DNA from: Qingshengfaniella alkalisoli
Lineage (GTDB): Bacteria > Pseudomonadota > Alphaproteobacteria > Rhodobacterales > Rhodobacteraceae
Reading direction: 5' to 3'
Assembly (NCBI RefSeq): GCF_007855645.1
Contig: NZ_CP042264.1
Location: forward strand, 259,282-323,281
Length of the DNA stretch: 64,000 nt
Shown: piece by piece, positions 28,197-37,080 of the stretch
Layout of the letters: every line of letters begins with the position of its first letter
Numbering within the stretch: position 1 is the stretch's first letter
Notes under the pieces: model-generated
What the model was told of the DNA's origin: nothing
The model's input: only the letters and a program-made list of their open reading frames with translations
Databases searched by the model: none
Position numbers and translations under genes: made by a program

Positions 28197-28661
28197 CTAC
28201 TGCCCGGTGCCAAAGCGTTCCGACCGCATCACGCGAACGCGGTCCGACCACGTGGATTCGATAAAGGCGAGCGTGTTACGGATTTCCGCGTCGCTTAGCA
28301 CACCCTCGAAGCCTGGCATCCCGCTGACCATGTCCAGGCCCTGCTGCTTCATCAACGCCGCGCCACCAAACTTGGTGTAGGTAAACAGCATCTCAGGCGC
28401 ATGGTGCCATGTGTGACCGGTTTCGTCATGCGGCGGCGCAGGAAGCCTGCCATCAGGTCCGGGCGTCTGCCAATCCGGCTGTCCTTCCAGATTGGACCCG
28501 TGACAGGTCGCGCAATATTGTTGATAGATCCGCTCACCAGCCGCAATGTCAGCTGTCTTCTCCGAAGTCTTGGTCTCTTGGGCCTGCGGTCGCACAAGCG
28601 CGAACACACACCCCGCAACTGCAACGGTAATCGCGCCAACCAACAACTTAGCTGTCTTCAT
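28197..28661 (-). CDS. membrane-attached c-type cytochrome
   Basis: 154 residues. The N-terminal export sequence ends in a possible lipobox (VAVAGC) or acts as an uncleaved anchor. One haem motif CATCHG near residue 50 and a distal Met candidate in SGMPGFEGVLSDAEIRNTLA define a class I cytochrome c. The insert PAPPHDETGHTWHHAPEM is histidine-rich. The redox partner is unknown, and no oxidase genes are adjacent. Confidence 0.88.
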   Translation of the reverse strand: MKTAKLLVGAITVAVAGCVFALVRPQAQETKTSEKTADIAAGERIYQQYCATCHGSNLEGQPDWQTPGPDGRLPAPPHDETGHTWHHAPEMLFTYTKFGGAALMKQQGLDMVSGMPGFEGVLSDAEIRNTLAFIESTWSDRVRVMRSERFGTGQ

Positions 28662-28785
28662 GATTCATCCTTGGCAGTTTTTCGTGAATCGAAACCGACC
28701 CTCCCGCGCTGGAAGGCAACCCGACATATAAAGCGACGGATGTTAAAGTATTAGTAAAACTCAGTGCTTACTCCCGACCCAACGT

Positions 28786-28800
28786 AAAAGTAACACTTTT
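28786..28800. repeat. short AT-rich inverted repeat
   Basis: AAAAGT-AAC-ACTTTT in the 214-base divergent region between the cytochrome and CYTH genes. This region is AT-richer than its surroundings. It may be an operator or part of a promoter, but six-base arms can arise by chance. Confidence 0.3.
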
Positions 28801-28875
28801 GTGTTGTTTTCACGACGGCCGTCCTTTAGCCAGCCCACTAATTCGTCACACAAACTAATCCCAAGACAGCCGAAG

Positions 28876-29370
28876 ATGACACACGCTGACCCGGTAGAAA
28901 TCGAACGCAAATTCCTTGTGAAGCGGCTACCAGACTTGGCCCGCGCGAGGTGCTACACCGTTCGGCAGGGATACTGCACGCATCCCGACGACTCGATTTC
29001 CATGCGCCTGCGGCAGAAAAGCGACCAGCTTTTCCTGACCGTCAAAACCGGCGAAGGTCCTGTTCGGTCCGAACGCGAGATTCCGATCGAAGCCGAACAA
29101 TTCAACGTGCTCTGGCCTGCAACGACCGGACGCCGGATCGAAAAGAAGCGTTGGATCGGACCGCTGGGCAACGGGCATCTGTTCGAGCTGGATATTTTCT
29201 GCGGCGCCCACCAACCCTTGCAGATGGTCGAGGTCGAGTTTGATACACTGGAAGACGCCGAAGCCTTTACGCCGCCGGATTGGTTCGGACGCGAAGTGTC
29301 AACCGATAAGGCCTATCGCAACAAATCCATCGCGCTATGGGGTGTTCCTCAACAACCGATGAGCGTCTGA
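28876..29370 (+). CDS. CYTH domain protein, putative triphosphatase
   Basis: 164 residues from the ATG at 28876. The signature VEIERKFLVKRLPDL begins the CYTH fold. Paired charged strands follow (SISMRLRQKSDQLFLTVKTG, RSEREIPIEAEQFNVLW, MVEVEFDTLEDAEAF), with alternating Lys/Arg and Glu for metal and triphosphate binding. Small bacterial CYTH proteins hydrolyse inorganic triphosphate or thiamine triphosphate. No partner is evident beside it. Confidence 0.9.
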   Translation: MTHADPVEIERKFLVKRLPDLARARCYTVRQGYCTHPDDSISMRLRQKSDQLFLTVKTGEGPVRSEREIPIEAEQFNVLWPATTGRRIEKKRWIGPLGNGHLFELDIFCGAHQPLQMVEVEFDTLEDAEAFTPPDWFGREVSTDKAYRNKSIALWGVPQQPMSV

Positions 29371-29389
29371 CCCGCCGCGCGCACCGTCC

Positions 29390-30712
29390 CTAGCGCATGT
29401 GCTGAAGCAACCCGTAGGACGGATAGCCGTCCGGCAACAATCCGCGCGCCTGTTGATAGTTCTGGATCGCCTCAATCGTATTCGGCCCGATCCGTCCGTC
29501 GATGCCCTTCGTACTGAATCCCGCCGCGCTTAGCCGCTGTTGCAACTCCTTGCGCTCGGACAGTTTCAGTGATCGATCCCCACGTGGCCATGAGGCACGG
29601 ATGCCGGGGCCGCCTTTCAAGCGGTCGGACAGATGCCCGACGGCGATTACGTAACTGTCGGCAGCGTTGTAGCGCTCCAGCACTTCGAAATTGTTGAAGA
29701 TCATGAAGGCGGGACCGCGTGCGCCCGCTGGCAAAAGGATCGACGCCTCCCCATAGTTCGGCACAGCACGGCCTGCCATGTCGCGCACGCCCATCTGCGT
29801 CCAGCGTTGCACGGACCGCTTCGTGTGATCGCCCGCCTGCGCATAGTTGAAACCTTGCGGAAGCTGGACCTCGACCCCCCAAGGGTGCCCCTGCCGCCAG
29901 CCAAAACCCGCCAGATATGCAGCGGTTGACGCCAGCGCATCCGTCGGATCGTCCGACCAGATGTCGCGGCGCCCATCCCCACGGAAATCAACCGCATGAT
30001 CAAGATAGGATGTCGGCATGAACTGCGTATGCCCCATCGCCCCGGCCCATGACCCTTTCATCGCCCGTGGGCTGATGTCACCGGCCTGGACGATCTTCAA
30101 CGCCGCGACCAACTGTTCCTCGAAGAACGCGCCGCGGCGCCCATCATAGGCCAAAGTCGCCAGTGCAGAGATTACATCGGTTGACCCGCGATTGCTGCCA
30201 TAAGCACTTTCCAGCCCCCAAATGGCGACGACGACTTCTTTATCGACACCGTATTTCCGTTCGATCTGGTCCAACGTCGTTGCATATCGGGTCAGCCCTG
30301 CCCGGCCATTCGCAATACGGCTGCTGGATACCGCGCTGTCGAGATATTCCCAAAGCTGCTTGCTGAACTCGGACTGGTTTCCGTCCAGCCTGATAATACT
30401 GGAATCATAGGTAATGCCCGTCAAGGAACCTCGTAGCGTGGAATCGCTGATCCCTTGGCGTCGCGCGCGTGGCACGAACCCGTTGATCCAGTTCTGGAAC
30501 CCGGCGGCGGAAGCCTCGGTCACAATTGTCTCCGGCTTTGCGGGGCGCAGCATCGGTCGCGGTGACATGATTGCGGATGCGGGCACCGGCTGTGCCTCGG
30601 CTATGGGCCGAGACGGAGGTTGCGGGCTGGAATGAATCGCAAGGGTTTGGGCGGCGGCGGGCAGATATATCCCCCCGATCGCCAGAACTATCGCGGTCAG
30701 AAGATGTCGCAT
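29390..30712 (-). CDS. lytic murein transglycosylase, MltB type with peptidoglycan-binding domain
   Basis: 440 residues. Signal peptide about 1-21 (LTAIVLAIGGIYLPAAAQ), a low-complexity Pro/Ala stretch, then the MltB catalytic domain (about 70-360) with the catalytic glutamate E168 in AIWGLESAYGSNRGSTDV, the MGHTQFMPTSYLDHAVDF motif and DIWSDDPTDALASTAAYLAG. A C-terminal peptidoglycan-binding type 1 domain (about 375-438) has GFSTKGIDGRIGPNTIEAI. It cleaves glycan strands in the periplasm. Confidence 0.94.
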   Translation of the reverse strand: MRHLLTAIVLAIGGIYLPAAAQTLAIHSSPQPPSRPIAEAQPVPASAIMSPRPMLRPAKPETIVTEASAAGFQNWINGFVPRARRQGISDSTLRGSLTGITYDSSIIRLDGNQSEFSKQLWEYLDSAVSSSRIANGRAGLTRYATTLDQIERKYGVDKEVVVAIWGLESAYGSNRGSTDVISALATLAYDGRRGAFFEEQLVAALKIVQAGDISPRAMKGSWAGAMGHTQFMPTSYLDHAVDFRGDGRRDIWSDDPTDALASTAAYLAGFGWRQGHPWGVEVQLPQGFNYAQAGDHTKRSVQRWTQMGVRDMAGRAVPNYGEASILLPAGARGPAFMIFNNFEVLERYNAADSYVIAVGHLSDRLKGGPGIRASWPRGDRSLKLSERKELQQRLSAAGFSTKGIDGRIGPNTIEAIQNYQQARGLLPDGYPSYGLLQHMR

Positions 30713-30874
30713 GGGCTGGCCTGTGGTCTGCTCGTTGGTCTTAGTTTTAAGGAAATCCTAACCCAATTTTCGCCAGACGCATAGGATTTGTTGGCACCCA
30801 TTCGCTTACGATTGGCGCGCGATGGCAACGCGTGCTAGCGTCCGGTCAACGCACCGAACAAAGGATGTTTTCCG

Positions 30875-31204
30875 ATGACAGGCAATCTGACCCGGCTAAA
30901 GGTCGCATCATTGGGGGCAGTCGCCGTGGCGCTTGCCGCGTGTGGAGGTGAGCCGCTCGGCCCGATCCCTTACGGCAACTCTCCGACCCCGCCGCTGCAA
31001 CTTCTGGGCGGCTACCGCTCGCCCGAGGATCCGTGTCAGTTGACAGGCGAAACCCCCCTGACCATAGATTATCTCGATGACGCCGCCGATCTGGTCGGTT
31101 GTCCAACAGGCAGCGAAGCCGAAGCATCGCTGCGTGCAACTCATGGCGTCGAAAAACTGGCCCAGATCGGCGGCTCGTCGCTTTACAGCATTCCGCGCCG
31201 CTAA
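30875..31204 (+). CDS. small predicted lipoprotein of unknown function
   Basis: 109 residues. Signal peptide with lipobox LAAC at about residue 23. The mature part contains [20 protein letters not shown] and [16 protein letters not shown], with two further cysteines that could bond. No named family recognised. Its TAA stop overlaps the stop of the convergent rppH by two or three bases. Confidence 0.8.
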   Translation: MTGNLTRLKVASLGAVAVALAACGGEPLGPIPYGNSPTPPLQLLGGYRSPEDPCQLTGETPLTIDYLDDAADLVGCPTGSEAEASLRATHGVEKLAQIGGSSLYSIPRR

Positions 31205-31686
31205 GTCAGATGGGGGCGGAACTCATCGAGAACCGCCTCATACACAACACGCTTGAAAGGCACGATCTGACCCGGCAGTTCTTCCGGGTCCAGCCAACGC
31301 CATGCGGAAAATTCGGGATGATCAGTGTCGATGCGGATATCGGCATCCGTCCCGTAGAAGCGTAACAGGAACCAAAGTTGCAGCTGCCCGCGATAGCGCC
31401 CTTTCCAGATTTTGGGCACCAGATCATGCGGCAGATCATAGGCGATCCGCTCGACGGTCTGCGCTTCCACCGTAACCAGATCAGAGGTCACGCCGGTTTC
31501 TTCCCAAAGCTCGCGCAAGGCTGCGTCACGCGGATCTTCTCCCTTGTCGATCCCACCCTGTGGCATTTGCCAAGCGGGGCCGGGATTGTCGATGCGCTGG
31601 CCCACGAAGACTTGCCCGTCCTTGTTCACCAGCATGACGCCGACACAGGGACGGTAGGGTAAAGCTTCGATCTGTTCAGGGGTCAT
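31201..31686 (-). CDS. rppH: RNA pyrophosphohydrolase
   Basis: 161 residues from the ATG at 31686; the longer open frame to 31785 is not needed for the domain. The Nudix box is [20 protein letters not shown] followed by TGV, and the RppH-like end is [18 protein letters not shown]. It removes pyrophosphate from mRNA 5' ends to start decay. It follows ctpA by 49 bases in the gpmI-envC-ctpA-rppH row. Confidence 0.94.
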   Translation of the reverse strand: MTPEQIEALPYRPCVGVMLVNKDGQVFVGQRIDNPGPAWQMPQGGIDKGEDPRDAALRELWEETGVTSDLVTVEAQTVERIAYDLPHDLVPKIWKGRYRGQLQLWFLLRFYGTDADIRIDTDHPEFSAWRWLDPEELPGQIVPFKRVVYEAVLDEFRPHLT

Positions 31687-31735
31687 GGAAGGCTCCGCCG
31701 GCGCGCATCCGGAGACGCGCGCCGTTGTGATGTGA

Positions 31736-33076
31736 TCATTCAGGCTTGGCGACAGCCGAAAGCCCCTTGAGGATGTCGATGGCATAGGCCAGCTGGTAAT
31801 CCTCTTCGCGCAGACGGGCGGCGTCTTCGGCCTTCTGCTGTTCTTCTTCCAGCAGCTTCTTCTCGTCCTCGGACATAGAGTCGTTATTCAAATGCCCGCG
31901 CAGGTCATTTTCCGAGCGGGCGAAGCTGGGCGCTTGGTCCTCATCTTCGTCCTCGGATTCCGGACGGCGTGGCGGCTGTTCAACGACGATATCCGGCGAT
32001 ACCCCGAGTGCCTGAATGGACCGGCCCGACGGCGTGTAATACCGCGCTGTCGTCAGACGCATCGCACCGTTGCCGCGCAGCGGAACGACCGTCTGAACGG
32101 ACCCTTTGCCGAAGCTCTTGGTACCCACGACGATGGCTCGACGGTGATCTTGCAATGCGCCCGCCACGATTTCGGAAGCGGAGGCCGACCCGCCATTGAT
32201 CAGCACGACGACCGGCTTGCCTTCAGCTAGATCGCCTTCAGATGCATTGAACCGCTCGCCATCTTCGACGCTGCGTCCCCGGGTGGACACGATTTCACCC
32301 GCATCGAGGAACGCATCGGACACCTGGATCGCCTGATTCAACAACCCGCCCGGATTGTTTCGCAGGTCCAGAACAATGCCGTTGACGCTATCCATGCCGC
32401 CCAATTCCTCGATAGATTCCTTTAGTTGTTCTTCGAGGTTGGGGTAAGTCTGGTCGTTGAACGTGGTGACGCGCAGAACCACGGTGTCACCCTCCACGCG
32501 CGAGCGCACGGCGGTCAGTTTAATGGTGTCGCGGGTTATGGTGACGTCGAACGGCTCGTCTTCACCTTCACGCACAATCGTCACAACGATGTCCGAACCG
32601 ACAGGACCGCGCATCAGTTCAACCGCATCGTCCAGGGTCAGGCCAAGCATGCTTTCACCGTCGACATGGGTGATGAAATCGCCCGCCTCGATCCCAGCCT
32701 CGAAGGCCGGTGTATCGTCCATAGGCGAGACGACCTTCACGAAGCCATCTTCTTGCGTGACTTCGATGCCCAGTCCGCCGAATTCTCCACGCGTCTGCAC
32801 GCGCATGTCTTCGGCATCTTCCGGCGCGAGATAGCTGGAATGCGGATCGAGCGAGGTCAGCATGCCGTTGATGGCCGCCTCGATCAGTTCGCCTTCCTCG
32901 ACCTCTTCGACATACTGCGCGCGGATGCGTTCGAATATATCACCAAACAGATCAAGCTGTTCGTAAACCGAAGTCTTGTTGTCCGTTTCCTGCGCAAGAA
33001 GCGGTCCGGCGATTTGTGTCGTTGCGACGACCCCTGCGATGGTGCCGCCGAGAGCGGCCATCATGAATGATCTCAT
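31736..33076 (-). CDS. ctpA: carboxy-terminal processing protease, S41 family
   Basis: 446 residues. Signal sequence, then a PDZ domain (about 95-175; [20 protein letters not shown]) and the S41 catalytic core with [20 protein letters not shown], the nucleophile region [18 protein letters not shown] (Ser about 297) and [12 protein letters not shown] (Lys about 322). A charged C-terminal tail (about 375-430) is rich in Glu, Asp and Gln. CtpA-type proteases trim periplasmic and cell-wall proteins. The upstream EnvC-like gene is three bases away, so the pair is probably co-regulated. Confidence 0.94.
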   Translation of the reverse strand: MRSFMMAALGGTIAGVVATTQIAGPLLAQETDNKTSVYEQLDLFGDIFERIRAQYVEEVEEGELIEAAINGMLTSLDPHSSYLAPEDAEDMRVQTRGEFGGLGIEVTQEDGFVKVVSPMDDTPAFEAGIEAGDFITHVDGESMLGLTLDDAVELMRGPVGSDIVVTIVREGEDEPFDVTITRDTIKLTAVRSRVEGDTVVLRVTTFNDQTYPNLEEQLKESIEELGGMDSVNGIVLDLRNNPGGLLNQAIQVSDAFLDAGEIVSTRGRSVEDGERFNASEGDLAEGKPVVVLINGGSASASEIVAGALQDHRRAIVVGTKSFGKGSVQTVVPLRGNGAMRLTTARYYTPSGRSIQALGVSPDIVVEQPPRRPESEDEDEDQAPSFARSENDLRGHLNNDSMSEDEKKLLEEEQQKAEDAARLREEDYQLAYAIDILKGLSAVAKPE

Positions 33077-33079
33077 CTT

Positions 33080-34189
33080 CTATCCGTCCTTTCGAACCGT
33101 AAACCACTCGGCGGGGTCCACGGGCGTGTTGGATTGTCTTAGCTCTATATAGAGCGTTTCCGGGCGCAGAGTGCCAGCAGGATTCCCGCGTTCTGGCGCG
33201 ATTGTGTTTTCGTCCTCACCGACATCCCCCATCAGCCCCAGCGGGGCGCCCTCCGCGACCACCTGATCCTCGCTTACATAAAGCGTTTCCAGCCCCGCAA
33301 GGATAAGCAATGCGTCACGCACCGGTTCCAGGACGACGACCATGCCGAAATCCAGCAAAGGCCCGGCAAAGCGCACAGTGCTGGCGGCGGGTGCTGTCAC
33401 CAGCGCCTCTGCCGCAGTCGCAACGGTGAACCCGGGGCGCGTTAGGCCGGTGGCGTCAGGTTCGTCATAGCCGTAAAGCACCGTTCCCGAAACCGGCAGC
33501 GGCAAGTTGGTCAGGTCGATTTCCGCGGCCGGTCGAAGATCGTCGGGCAATGGCGGGAACGTTTCACTTAGCTCCGACAAGCCCATCGTGACTTCGAGCA
33601 ACTCGTCTATGTCCGACTGATCAGGCAGCGTTCCATTGGCTTTCAGGGCCGCGATCAGTTCGGTTCGCGCGGTCTGTGCCTGCGACAGCGCCTGCTGCAA
33701 TCGCGACTGTGCTTGCTTGCGAGCTTCGGTCAATTCCGCCAGTTCCGCCAGTTCAGTTCTGACAGACGCCACCCGATCATTCAGCGCAGGCGCCATATCC
33801 GCCGCCAACAAGCCAGCGCGGGCACTCGCCAGCGCTCCAGCAGGATGCAGTAGCAATGTGCGATCTTTATCCTGTTCGATGGTCTGTATGGCTGCGACGA
33901 GATCTGACAATGCCCCGCTCTTGCTGTCGAGTTCTTTCTGCAAGGCCTGCTCCCGCAACACCGCGCCACGAAGATCGCTGCGAAGATCGGTCATGGACGC
34001 CTCGAAGGCACGGATGGCATGGGTCAGCCTTGGCACCGGGTCGCGGCTGTCCTTGGCGTCGGCCAATGCCTGCGCCGCCTCTTGCAGCTTCTGATTGGCG
34101 CGGGAAGGCCCGGCAAGGGGAATAATCAGGGCGGTCAGAACGACCACCCCTACAGCAGCACTCAAAACTGAACGGATTAGCGCCTTCAT
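33080..34189 (-). CDS. murein hydrolase activator EnvC-like, M23 domain
   Basis: 369 residues. N-terminal membrane or signal segment (VLSAAVGVVVLTALIIPLAG), a long coiled coil (about 30-200, with repeated Gln/Ala/Glu/Leu heptads such as AELAELTEARKQAQSRLQQA) and a C-terminal LytM/M23 fold (about 245-365; FAGPLLDFGMVVVLEPVRDA, YIELRQSNTPVDPAEWF). The usual zinc ligands of active M23 peptidases are not evident, as in EnvC, which activates amidases rather than cutting peptidoglycan. It overlaps gpmI by four bases. Confidence 0.9.
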   Translation of the reverse strand: MKALIRSVLSAAVGVVVLTALIIPLAGPSRANQKLQEAAQALADAKDSRDPVPRLTHAIRAFEASMTDLRSDLRGAVLREQALQKELDSKSGALSDLVAAIQTIEQDKDRTLLLHPAGALASARAGLLAADMAPALNDRVASVRTELAELAELTEARKQAQSRLQQALSQAQTARTELIAALKANGTLPDQSDIDELLEVTMGLSELSETFPPLPDDLRPAAEIDLTNLPLPVSGTVLYGYDEPDATGLTRPGFTVATAAEALVTAPAASTVRFAGPLLDFGMVVVLEPVRDALLILAGLETLYVSEDQVVAEGAPLGLMGDVGEDENTIAPERGNPAGTLRPETLYIELRQSNTPVDPAEWFTVRKDG

Positions 34190-35706
34190 GTCCGGATCAG
34201 GCTCGTCCCGGTCATTTCCCGTGGCTTCTCAAGTCGCATCAGTTCGAGGATGGTAGGGGCCAAATCCGCCAACCGCCCATCGACCAGTGATGCGCCAGCA
34301 GGCCCACCAATCAGCGCTACAGGTACCGGGTTCAGCGTATGCGCCGTGTGCGGCCCGCCTGTATCCGGGTCCACCATCGTCTCACAGTTGCCATGATCAG
34401 CGGTCAGGATCATCGCCCCGCCCGACTTGTCGAGCGCCTCGACCACGCGCGCGAGCCCGCGATCCACGGCTTCGCACGCCGCAATCGCCGCATCCAGATC
34501 ACCCGTGTGCCCCACCATATCGGGATTGGCATAATTGGTGACGATCAGATCATATCCAGCCTCGATCGCTTTCACGAATTGATCCGTTACTTCAGCGCAG
34601 GACATCTCGGGCTGCAAATCATAGGTCGCGACCTTGGGCGAGTTGGGCATGGAGCGGTCTTCGCCTTCCTCCGGCACCTCTCGCCCGCCATTCAGGAAGA
34701 AGGTGACATGCGGGTATTTCTCCGTTTCGGCCAAGCGGAACTGGCGCAATTCGTGCTTGGCCACCCATTCGCCCAGAGCGTTAACGATTTCGCGCTTGGG
34801 AAAGACCGTCTTGAGCCATGCGTTATGCTCGTCAGAATATTCGACCATGCCCAGCAGCGCGGCGAAGTCGGGACGCGGGCCGGTGTCGAAGCCGTCGAAA
34901 TCAGGTTCTGCAATAGCGCGGAGAATTTCGCGGGCGCGGTCGGCGCGGAAGTTCAGACAGAAGAATCCATCCCTGTCCTTTCCACCGGTATAGTCGCCGA
35001 CAATACGCGGCTCGATGAACTCATCGGTTTGGCCCGATGCATACGCGTCTTCGACGGCTTGCCCGGCGCTGTCACAGTGGATTCCTTCGCCCTTGATCAC
35101 TGCGTCATAGGCTTTCTGGACCCGTTCCCACCTGTTGTCGCGATCCATCGCGAAATAGCGGCCCGTCACCGTAACGATGCGTGCATCGTCAGGCAGTGTC
35201 GACTCAAGGGTCTCGATGAATCCGTCCGCCGACTTCGGCGCCACGTCGCGCCCGTCCGTCACGGCATGCAAAGCAACGGGCACGCCTGCTTTCGTAATGG
35301 CCTTGGCGGCGGCAAGGATGTGGTTGATATGCCCGTGAACACCACCATCGGAGGTTACGCCCATCAGATGCGCCGTTCCGCCGCTGTCTTTCAGGGCGGC
35401 GATGAAGTCTTTCAGCGCCGCTATTTCGAAAAAGCTGCCATCCTCGATGGACAGGTCGATCTGACCCAGATCCATGGCAACGACGCGGCCCGCACCGATA
35501 TTCGTATGACCCACCTCGGAATTGCCCATCTGTCCGCTTGGAAGCCCGACATCCGGTCCGTGCGTGATCAGCTGTGCGTTCGGGCAGGTCGCCATGATGC
35601 GGTCGAAGGTCGGCGTCGCAGCAAGCTTTGGCGCATTGGCGGTCGGATCATCGCGCAGGCCCCAACCATCGAGAATACACAGAACAACGGGTTTCGGCGC
35701 GGTCAT
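34186..35706 (-). CDS. gpmI: 2,3-bisphosphoglycerate-independent phosphoglycerate mutase
   Basis: 506 residues. The alkaline-phosphatase-type metal centre is visible: VVLCILDGWGLRDDPTANAP, the nucleophile serine in QMGNSEVGHTNIGAGRVV, ITNYANPDMVGHTGDL and ILTADHGNCETMVDP. It interconverts 2- and 3-phosphoglycerate with manganese. The position before envC and ctpA is the conserved alphaproteobacterial order. Confidence 0.96.
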   Translation of the reverse strand: MTAPKPVVLCILDGWGLRDDPTANAPKLAATPTFDRIMATCPNAQLITHGPDVGLPSGQMGNSEVGHTNIGAGRVVAMDLGQIDLSIEDGSFFEIAALKDFIAALKDSGGTAHLMGVTSDGGVHGHINHILAAAKAITKAGVPVALHAVTDGRDVAPKSADGFIETLESTLPDDARIVTVTGRYFAMDRDNRWERVQKAYDAVIKGEGIHCDSAGQAVEDAYASGQTDEFIEPRIVGDYTGGKDRDGFFCLNFRADRAREILRAIAEPDFDGFDTGPRPDFAALLGMVEYSDEHNAWLKTVFPKREIVNALGEWVAKHELRQFRLAETEKYPHVTFFLNGGREVPEEGEDRSMPNSPKVATYDLQPEMSCAEVTDQFVKAIEAGYDLIVTNYANPDMVGHTGDLDAAIAACEAVDRGLARVVEALDKSGGAMILTADHGNCETMVDPDTGGPHTAHTLNPVPVALIGGPAGASLVDGRLADLAPTILELMRLEKPREMTGTSLIRT

Positions 35707-35828
35707 CGGAGATCCTTCGTGTTGCGTGTCGGCAGCAGGACTAGCAAGAAGATCGAAGGTCTGCGAGCAAAAAGGGGAAGCCTCCGCCCGTCATCGGCGC
35801 GATATCGCGCCTCTTGCCGTTGGGCCGG

Positions 35829-35847
35829 GCGCGGGCGTCGCCCGCGC
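35829..35847. terminator. GC hairpin downstream of rlmH
   Basis: GCGCGGG, five-base loop, CCCGCGC, three bases beyond the rlmH stop. There is no U-tract, so it may be only an mRNA 3' structure or a weak or Rho-assisted terminator between rlmH and gpmI. Confidence 0.4.
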
Positions 35848-35850
35848 TGG

Positions 35851-36321
35851 TCAGACGCGATGATACGGACTGCCCGCCAGGATCGAAGCGGCGCGGTAAA
35901 GCTGTTCGGCCAGCATCACGCGCACCAGCATATGGGGCCAGACCATCGGGCCGAAGGACAGTTTGAAATCGGCCGTCGCCCGAAAGGACGGGTCAAGCCC
36001 GTCCGCGCCACCGATACAGAAGCACGCTTCGGGCCGACCTTCATCACGCCACTTGGCGAGTTGAGCCGCGAAATCAGGGGAAGAAAGCTGCTTGCCGCGT
36101 TCATCGAGCATCACACGAACGGCGCCATCAGGGCAGGCGCGTTCCAGAAGCTGCGCCTCGGCCGACATACCGCCGCCCTTGCGGTCGTCGACTTCGCGCA
36201 CTTCTGAAGGCCCCAGCCCTAGCGCCCGGCCGCCGCGGTCGAGCCGCGTCAGGTAATCGTCGATCAGCGCCTTTTCCGGACCTTTCCGGAGGCGTCCGAC
36301 CGCACAAACAGTCAGCTTCAT
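35851..36321 (-). CDS. rlmH: 23S rRNA (pseudouridine1915-N3)-methyltransferase
   Basis: 156 residues. SPOUT methyltransferase with the SAM-binding knot FCIGGADGLDPSF and the C-terminal LSFGPMVWPHMLVRVMLAEQ, then LYRAASILAGSPYHR. It methylates pseudouridine 1915 in helix 69. It begins directly after the rsfS stop; the pair is conserved across bacteria. Confidence 0.96.
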   Translation of the reverse strand: MKLTVCAVGRLRKGPEKALIDDYLTRLDRGGRALGLGPSEVREVDDRKGGGMSAEAQLLERACPDGAVRVMLDERGKQLSSPDFAAQLAKWRDEGRPEACFCIGGADGLDPSFRATADFKLSFGPMVWPHMLVRVMLAEQLYRAASILAGSPYHRV

Positions 36322-36732
36322 TCAGACGGTCTTGGCTCCCGCAGGCTGCCACATCTTTTCGACCTGGTAGAAGTCCCGAACCTCGGGGCGGAAGATATGC
36401 ACGATCACGTCGCCTGAATCGATCAACACCCAGTCGCCCTGATCCTTCCCTTCGGTCTTGCAGATGATGCCGTAATCCTGCTTCAGCGCATCCGTCAACT
36501 GTTGGGCCAGTGCGGACACCTGACGGGTCGAACGACCCGACGCGATCACCATGTGATCAGCCATCTCGGACCGGCCTCGCAGGTCGATCTTGACGATGTC
36601 TTCGGCTTTGTCATCGGAAAGGGTTGTCACGATGTGGTCCAGCAATTCGGCCACCGTGAAACTGGGTGCGGCCCCGCCCTGCGGAGCGGCTGGTGCGGTG
36701 TCATGTGAAACCGCTTGGGCTGAGTGAGACAG
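36322..36732 (-). CDS. rsfS: ribosome silencing factor, possible CTG start
   Basis: RsfS/Iojap domain (TTLSDDKAEDIVKIDLRG, DHMVIASGRSTRQVSALAQQ, GDWVLIDSGDVIVHIF) which blocks 30S-50S joining by binding L14. The first standard start is a GTG at 36654 (110 residues) but it has no Shine-Dalgarno. In the same frame a CTG at 36732-36730 lies eight bases after GGAGG and gives 136 residues with an Ala/Pro-rich head (SHSAQAVSHDTAPAAPQGG). No ATG, GTG or TTG occurs between the upstream TAG and that CTG. Identity is secure; the start is not. Confidence 0.88.
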   Translation of the reverse strand: MSHSAQAVSHDTAPAAPQGGAAPSFTVAELLDHIVTTLSDDKAEDIVKIDLRGRSEMADHMVIASGRSTRQVSALAQQLTDALKQDYGIICKTEGKDQGDWVLIDSGDVIVHIFRPEVRDFYQVEKMWQPAGAKTV

Positions 36733-37080
36733 GACTTGGTCCTCCGTATGATGCGCCTCAACACCGGCGCTGGCTCTCTAAAGGTAACATCGGGGATATG
36801 AAATCTCAACGACAGCCCCTCGAAATCCCTGCGTCATATGCAGACTGTGAACGAAATATATGCTTCTGGTGAACATCGGCATGCCGTGTTGACTTGATAG
36901 ACTCGGATCGCGGGTGTATTTGCTTCGCATGACCCGCGTGTTCGACATTGATGACCGGTCGCGCCTGCCTTGGCGCTTTTACGGCCTGTCCCGCACGATC
37001 ACCGCGCACCTATGATGCGCGGTGCGCATTCGCGCACCTTCTCTACATGCCAGGACGAAACCAAGCGGGAGAGGATGAAA
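36733..37080. other. leuC leader region with successive inverted repeats
   Basis: 348 bases before leuC. Three inverted repeats lie in a row: 36909-36915 with 36932-36938 (CGCGGGT/ACCCGCG), 37001-37008 with 37016-37023 (ACCGCGCA/TGCGCGGT), and 37021-37027 with 37032-37038 (GGTGCGC/GCGCACC). The last two share three bases and cannot both form fully. No leucine-rich leader peptide is visible. The layout is compatible with attenuation or a regulatory leader, but no known riboswitch class was recognised. Confidence 0.4.

Noticed and set aside
34339..36207. 622-codon open frame on the plus strand opposite gpmI and rlmH
   Set aside because: Both opposite genes are complete and conserved. The plus-strand product has no domain and crosses a gene boundary.
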